Below, in pieces: positions 61,401 to 64,000 of a stretch of 64,000 nt of DNA. Position numbers and translations under genes: made by a program. Every line of letters begins with the position of its first letter. Position 1 is the stretch's first letter. Below the pieces are notes generated by a model that did no database searches, was not told where the DNA came from, and saw only the letters and a program-made list of their open reading frames with translations. The stretch covers positions 30,838,532-30,902,531 of the forward strand of contig CM066912.1 in the NCBI GenBank assembly GCA_033964015.1. Direction: 5' to 3'. The DNA is from Scolanthus callimorphus (taxonomy: Eukaryota > Cnidaria > Anthozoa > Actiniaria > Edwardsiidae).

Positions 61401-63952
61401 CATCGATTTTACTAACAAAGACTAGGTGTGTTGTGTGCATACTTCTATTCAGTGCATTTATTGGTCGATAGCAAAAGTGACATTTGAATCTGAAAAAATA
61501 ATTGTCAAATTTGTTAAGCAATTGCAATGCTTCTGTATCAAGTTTTGGCTGCTTCGTTATTTGTCTTCAGGGAAGGAGAAAAAACAAAGCTGCTGATTGC
61601 ACACCAAAAGCAAAAGGTCATAGAGAAGGAGGCTGAGACAGAGCGGAAGAAAGCTATTATTGGTAATACCATCCTGAACACCATTTTCAGTATAGTAGAC
61701 AAGAAACCAAAAACTGCAGAACAAATTTCCTCGCGCCCAGGTATTCTGAAAATCTGAAATTCGAAACAGACTACCCACATGGGTGGTGTATTGGAATTCT
61801 GCACATTGATTCATTGGTTGGCTGACATAATATTGTTTTAATTAATCGGTAAGCTTTTGGATCATATCGAACGCATAGAGCAGATTTCATATGAATGTGA
61901 GAAGTGCCGCGATACGGCGTGGCACGGAACATGGCCTGCTGTAGATACGAAATGAAATCGCTTATTCACGGCACGATTGTGGCATGGGCACAACTTTGCA
62001 GCGGCACTTTTCACAGTCATACAAAATCTGTTCTAGTTTCCTTGTTGCAAAAGTAATCTTTAGAACTCAATCATACTCATTACATGTTCACAGTCAAAGG
62101 CATATAACTGTATAATTGTGCTGATATTGTGTTGTATATCCTAGAGGCTGAGAAGCAAGCACAGGTATCCCGTATCCAGTATGAGCAGAAGGTTACCGAG
62201 AAAGAAAGCATGAAGAAAATGTCCCACATCGAAGGTAAATCTTCGCGTATCCAGGAAACAACAGTCGCCTCGCATTAGATGATTCCCGAGAAGGCATTTT
62301 CTTGCTTCATTTGCATCAACTTTATGTATTGCATGCTAAAACCGAATATAGTATATAGTTATGGTTCATACTGACCTTGAAAAGTCCTTGAATTTGCAGA
62401 ATTCAAATACTGAATTTGCGGGGGGTCATCAACACCCTTCTCGCCTGGAATTTCCAGGTGTCCTCCAAACCCCCTCCCATGAACTTGAACAACTCATCCC
62501 TTAGAATTTTCAGGTTGCCTAAACACCCCCTTTTCCATAGCTTAGACAGACCCATCCCCCCTGGAATTCCAGGGATCCTTAACCCCTCCCCCTAGGAATT
62601 TCCAGGATTCAGATAGACCTCTCCCCTTCAAATTTCATGGCTTAGATAGGCCTCCCCCCTAGAATTTCCAGGTTCTTTGACCCCCCAGTGCAGAAAGAGA
62701 ATGCAATCGGCCAATGGTAGTTGGCATCTATGGGAGTTATTAAAACACATGTTTCCATGTTGTAGATGAAACTCATGTTGCGCGAACGAAGGCCCAGTTG
62801 ATGCAGAATTCTACAAAGCCCAGAAAGAGTCAGAAGCCAACAAGGTAAATGTATTTTTAGTAATAATAATGAGCTGTTGTCGGCCACTATTTTGTTATGT
62901 TTTTATTCAATGTAATCGCGAAGAAATCTCAAATAACCATCTACAAACAAAGTTTCATATTTGATTTGGTTTCATATTGATATTTGGTTTCATATTTGAA
63001 TATTTCTCTACATTCCTTAAATCACCCGAAGGAAGTGGATGCTTTCACTGAATGGGTATGTTGCTAGGCAGACAAAATGGTGGCTGATCAATGCTTCTAA
63101 TATTAAGGTGTTTTATAGCTAATTCACTAGAAAACACAAGTGAAAAGTAAATCACCTACCCTATTCGGGATGAAAAAAAACGAAAGCATTTCAGATATTT
63201 TTATGTTGAGGTTGTAGAGGATCCTTTGCACATTAGATTCTATAATATACACTGGGAAACGTTTTTCTAAAGCTGCCAAAATGACATACAGCCGTGCCAA
63301 AAAAATGTACACCCCGGCCCCCAATTTTCAAAAATTGCCCTACCCCTGTGGAAATTTCAGACTCCAATACAACCCCTGTGGAAATTTGAAGCAACCCCTG
63401 TGGAAAGTCTTCATTCTCTTGTGGGCCTGTGGAAATTCCACAGTTGTAAATGAATACCCTGTGGAAATTCCAGGGTCAACTGAATGGCCCTGTGGAAATT
63501 CCAGGGTCAAATGAATGGCCCTGTGGAAATTCCAGGATCAAACACAGCGACCCCTGTGGAATTTCCAGGTTCCTCGATAGGGGAACCCAGCCCAATTCTA
63601 GATTTTTTTCTTCAATGCAATGATATTGCTCTAGTTTGCAATGTTGATAGCATGCCATTTTAGCCATGACATTGAAACCTATGGCATGGTACCATACAAA
63701 CTTGAACTTTAATTAGAATATGTATACAAGTTTGGCAAATTATTAGCAATGCGAGTAGTCGTGCCTGTTAAACGGAGCATTTACAAAATGTAATACTTTG
63801 CTTCTTTTCATTTAGATCAAACTGAGTCGTGAATTCTTGGAGTTGAGAAATACAAAGCTATTGCATCAAACACCAAAGTGTTCTTCGGTCCCAGTATACC
63901 AAGTGTTTTCCTGGACTCCCAAGCATTCGCAGAAGTTAAGTCCAAACAATAA
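55461..63952 (+). CDS. ERLIN2: Erlin (SPFH-domain ER membrane protein) with three frame-breaking indels
   Basis: Exons: 55461-55542, 56550-56572, 57611-57739, 58119-58180, 58737-58816, 59254-59299, 59903-59976, 60934-60992, 61571-61662, 62145-62234, 62766-62844, 63816-63952. Start 55461 (AAGATGGCGG) puts a hydrophobic anchor [20 protein letters not shown] before VHKVEEG, as in vertebrate erlins; an upstream in-frame ATG at 55365 would add 32 residues. Then [98 protein letters not shown]. Erlins form ER oligomers that recruit RNF170 and direct activated IP3 receptors to degradation, and bind sterol regulators. Against this family the frame breaks at 57716-57721 (one A too many), near 62797 (one base too few) and at 63848-63850 (one A too few). 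About 317 aa would result without them. All splice sites are intact. Several residues (SVH, YFDR, ALIF, RRNYE) match ERLIN2 better than ERLIN1. Confidence 0.93.
56632..56651. repeat. AC microsatellite
   Basis: About ten AC dinucleotides in ERLIN intron 2. Confidence 0.9.
56823..57079. mobile_element. TTAA-flanked MITE, copy 3
   Basis: TTAAAGGGGCTCTTGCATGC at 56823 and GCATGCGAGAGCCCCTTTAA ending 57079. The interior CGTCCACTGTGGACATAAAA, also internally palindromic, is shared with the copies at 34374 and 39788. It lies in ERLIN intron 2. Confidence 0.9.
59427..59630. mobile_element. MITE ATAGACCTCCTCGGCTTGGG, copy 2
   Basis: AATAGACCTCCTCAGCTTAG and CCAAGCCAAGGAGGTCTAT ends; inner CACGTGGCATTCCCATGAGT / ACTCATGGGATGCCATGTGA. 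Directly after it a degenerate, truncated piece of the AGAGCAGATTTCGTATGACT MITE runs from 59633 to about 59870. Confidence 0.8.
60236..60636. mobile_element. MITE AATAGACCTTTTTCTACTTG
   Basis: AATAGACCTTTTTCTACTTG and CAAGCGGAAAAGGTCTATT, with GAGTGGGGGCCCTGTGG / CCACAGGGCCCCCACTC inside. It lies in ERLIN intron 7. Confidence 0.85.
61877..62034 (+). mobile_element. Diverged copy of the AGAGCAGATTTCGTATG MITE
   Basis: AGAGCAGATTTCATATGAAT and CAGTCATACAAAATCTGTTC ends, with ACATGGCCTGCTGTAGATAC inside. More diverged than the two CaMKII copies. Confidence 0.8.
62395..62690. repeat. Degenerate GGAATTTCCAGG repeats
   Basis: Seven or eight units of about 35 bases with GGAATTTCCAGG followed by CCCCTCCCC-type sequence, in ERLIN intron 10. 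Confidence 0.75.
63335..63575. repeat. Tandem CCCTGTGGAAATTCCAGGGT
   Basis: About nine units of CCCTGTGGAAATTCCAGGGT plus a spacer of 8-12 bases (CAAATGAATGG), in the last ERLIN intron. It shares the GGAAATTCCAGG core with 62395-62690. Confidence 0.85.
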
Positions 63953-64000
63953 TTACACCGGGAATACAAGCATATAATCCGATGCAATGGTAAACCACTA

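Overview
The window reads as nuclear DNA of an invertebrate metazoan, most likely an anthozoan cnidarian (stony coral or sea anemone). The reasons are A+T-rich sequence with many short introns, a rhodopsin-type receptor in a single exon, tandem PAN/EGF/fibrinogen-domain secreted proteins, a CaMKII with metazoan exon sizes, and a very dense load of short inverted-repeat (MITE-like) elements. The taxon is an inference. No complete autonomous transposase, viral gene, CRISPR array or prokaryotic operon was seen.

Layout. (1) 1-1.2 kb: right part of a large snap-back foldback transposon. (2) 1.66-6.27 kb (+) and 12.19-21.58 kb (+): two paralogous six-exon genes for secreted fibrinogen-related proteins (356 and 344 aa predicted) with the same exon phases, arranged as a direct tandem pair. 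Between them, 11.32-11.93 kb (-), lies a weak three-exon candidate for a small protein of unknown function. (3) 23.23-24.41 kb (-): an intronless class A GPCR flanked by inverted copies of one hairpin element. (4) 28.23-54.70 kb (-): a complete CaMKII gene (471 aa predicted, at least 18 coding exons) with kinase domain, RQET autophosphorylation site, calmodulin-binding segment, short linker and association (hub) domain; its third intron alone is about 11 kb and full of MITEs. (5) 55.46-63.95 kb (+): an ERLIN gene (SPFH/prohibitin-type ER membrane protein, 12 exons), head-to-head with CaMKII, about 760 bases between start codons. It carries three single-base indels relative to the family reading frame, so it is either mis-assembled or freshly broken.

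The genes do not form a pathway. The fibrinogen-related pair would be secreted glycan- or ligand-binding proteins. The GPCR, CaMKII and ERLIN are all linked in general terms to receptor and calcium signalling (ERLIN complexes degrade activated IP3 receptors in animals), but the neighbourhood itself gives no evidence that they work together.

The most unusual non-genic signals are a family of double-hairpin elements whose stem sequences change in a compensating way while loop motifs stay constant, a minisatellite built from copies of a 3' splice site, an inverted MITE pair flanking two CaMKII exons, and a nearly identical exon 5 in otherwise diverged fibrinogen paralogues. All coordinates and splice sites were read by eye from the sequence.
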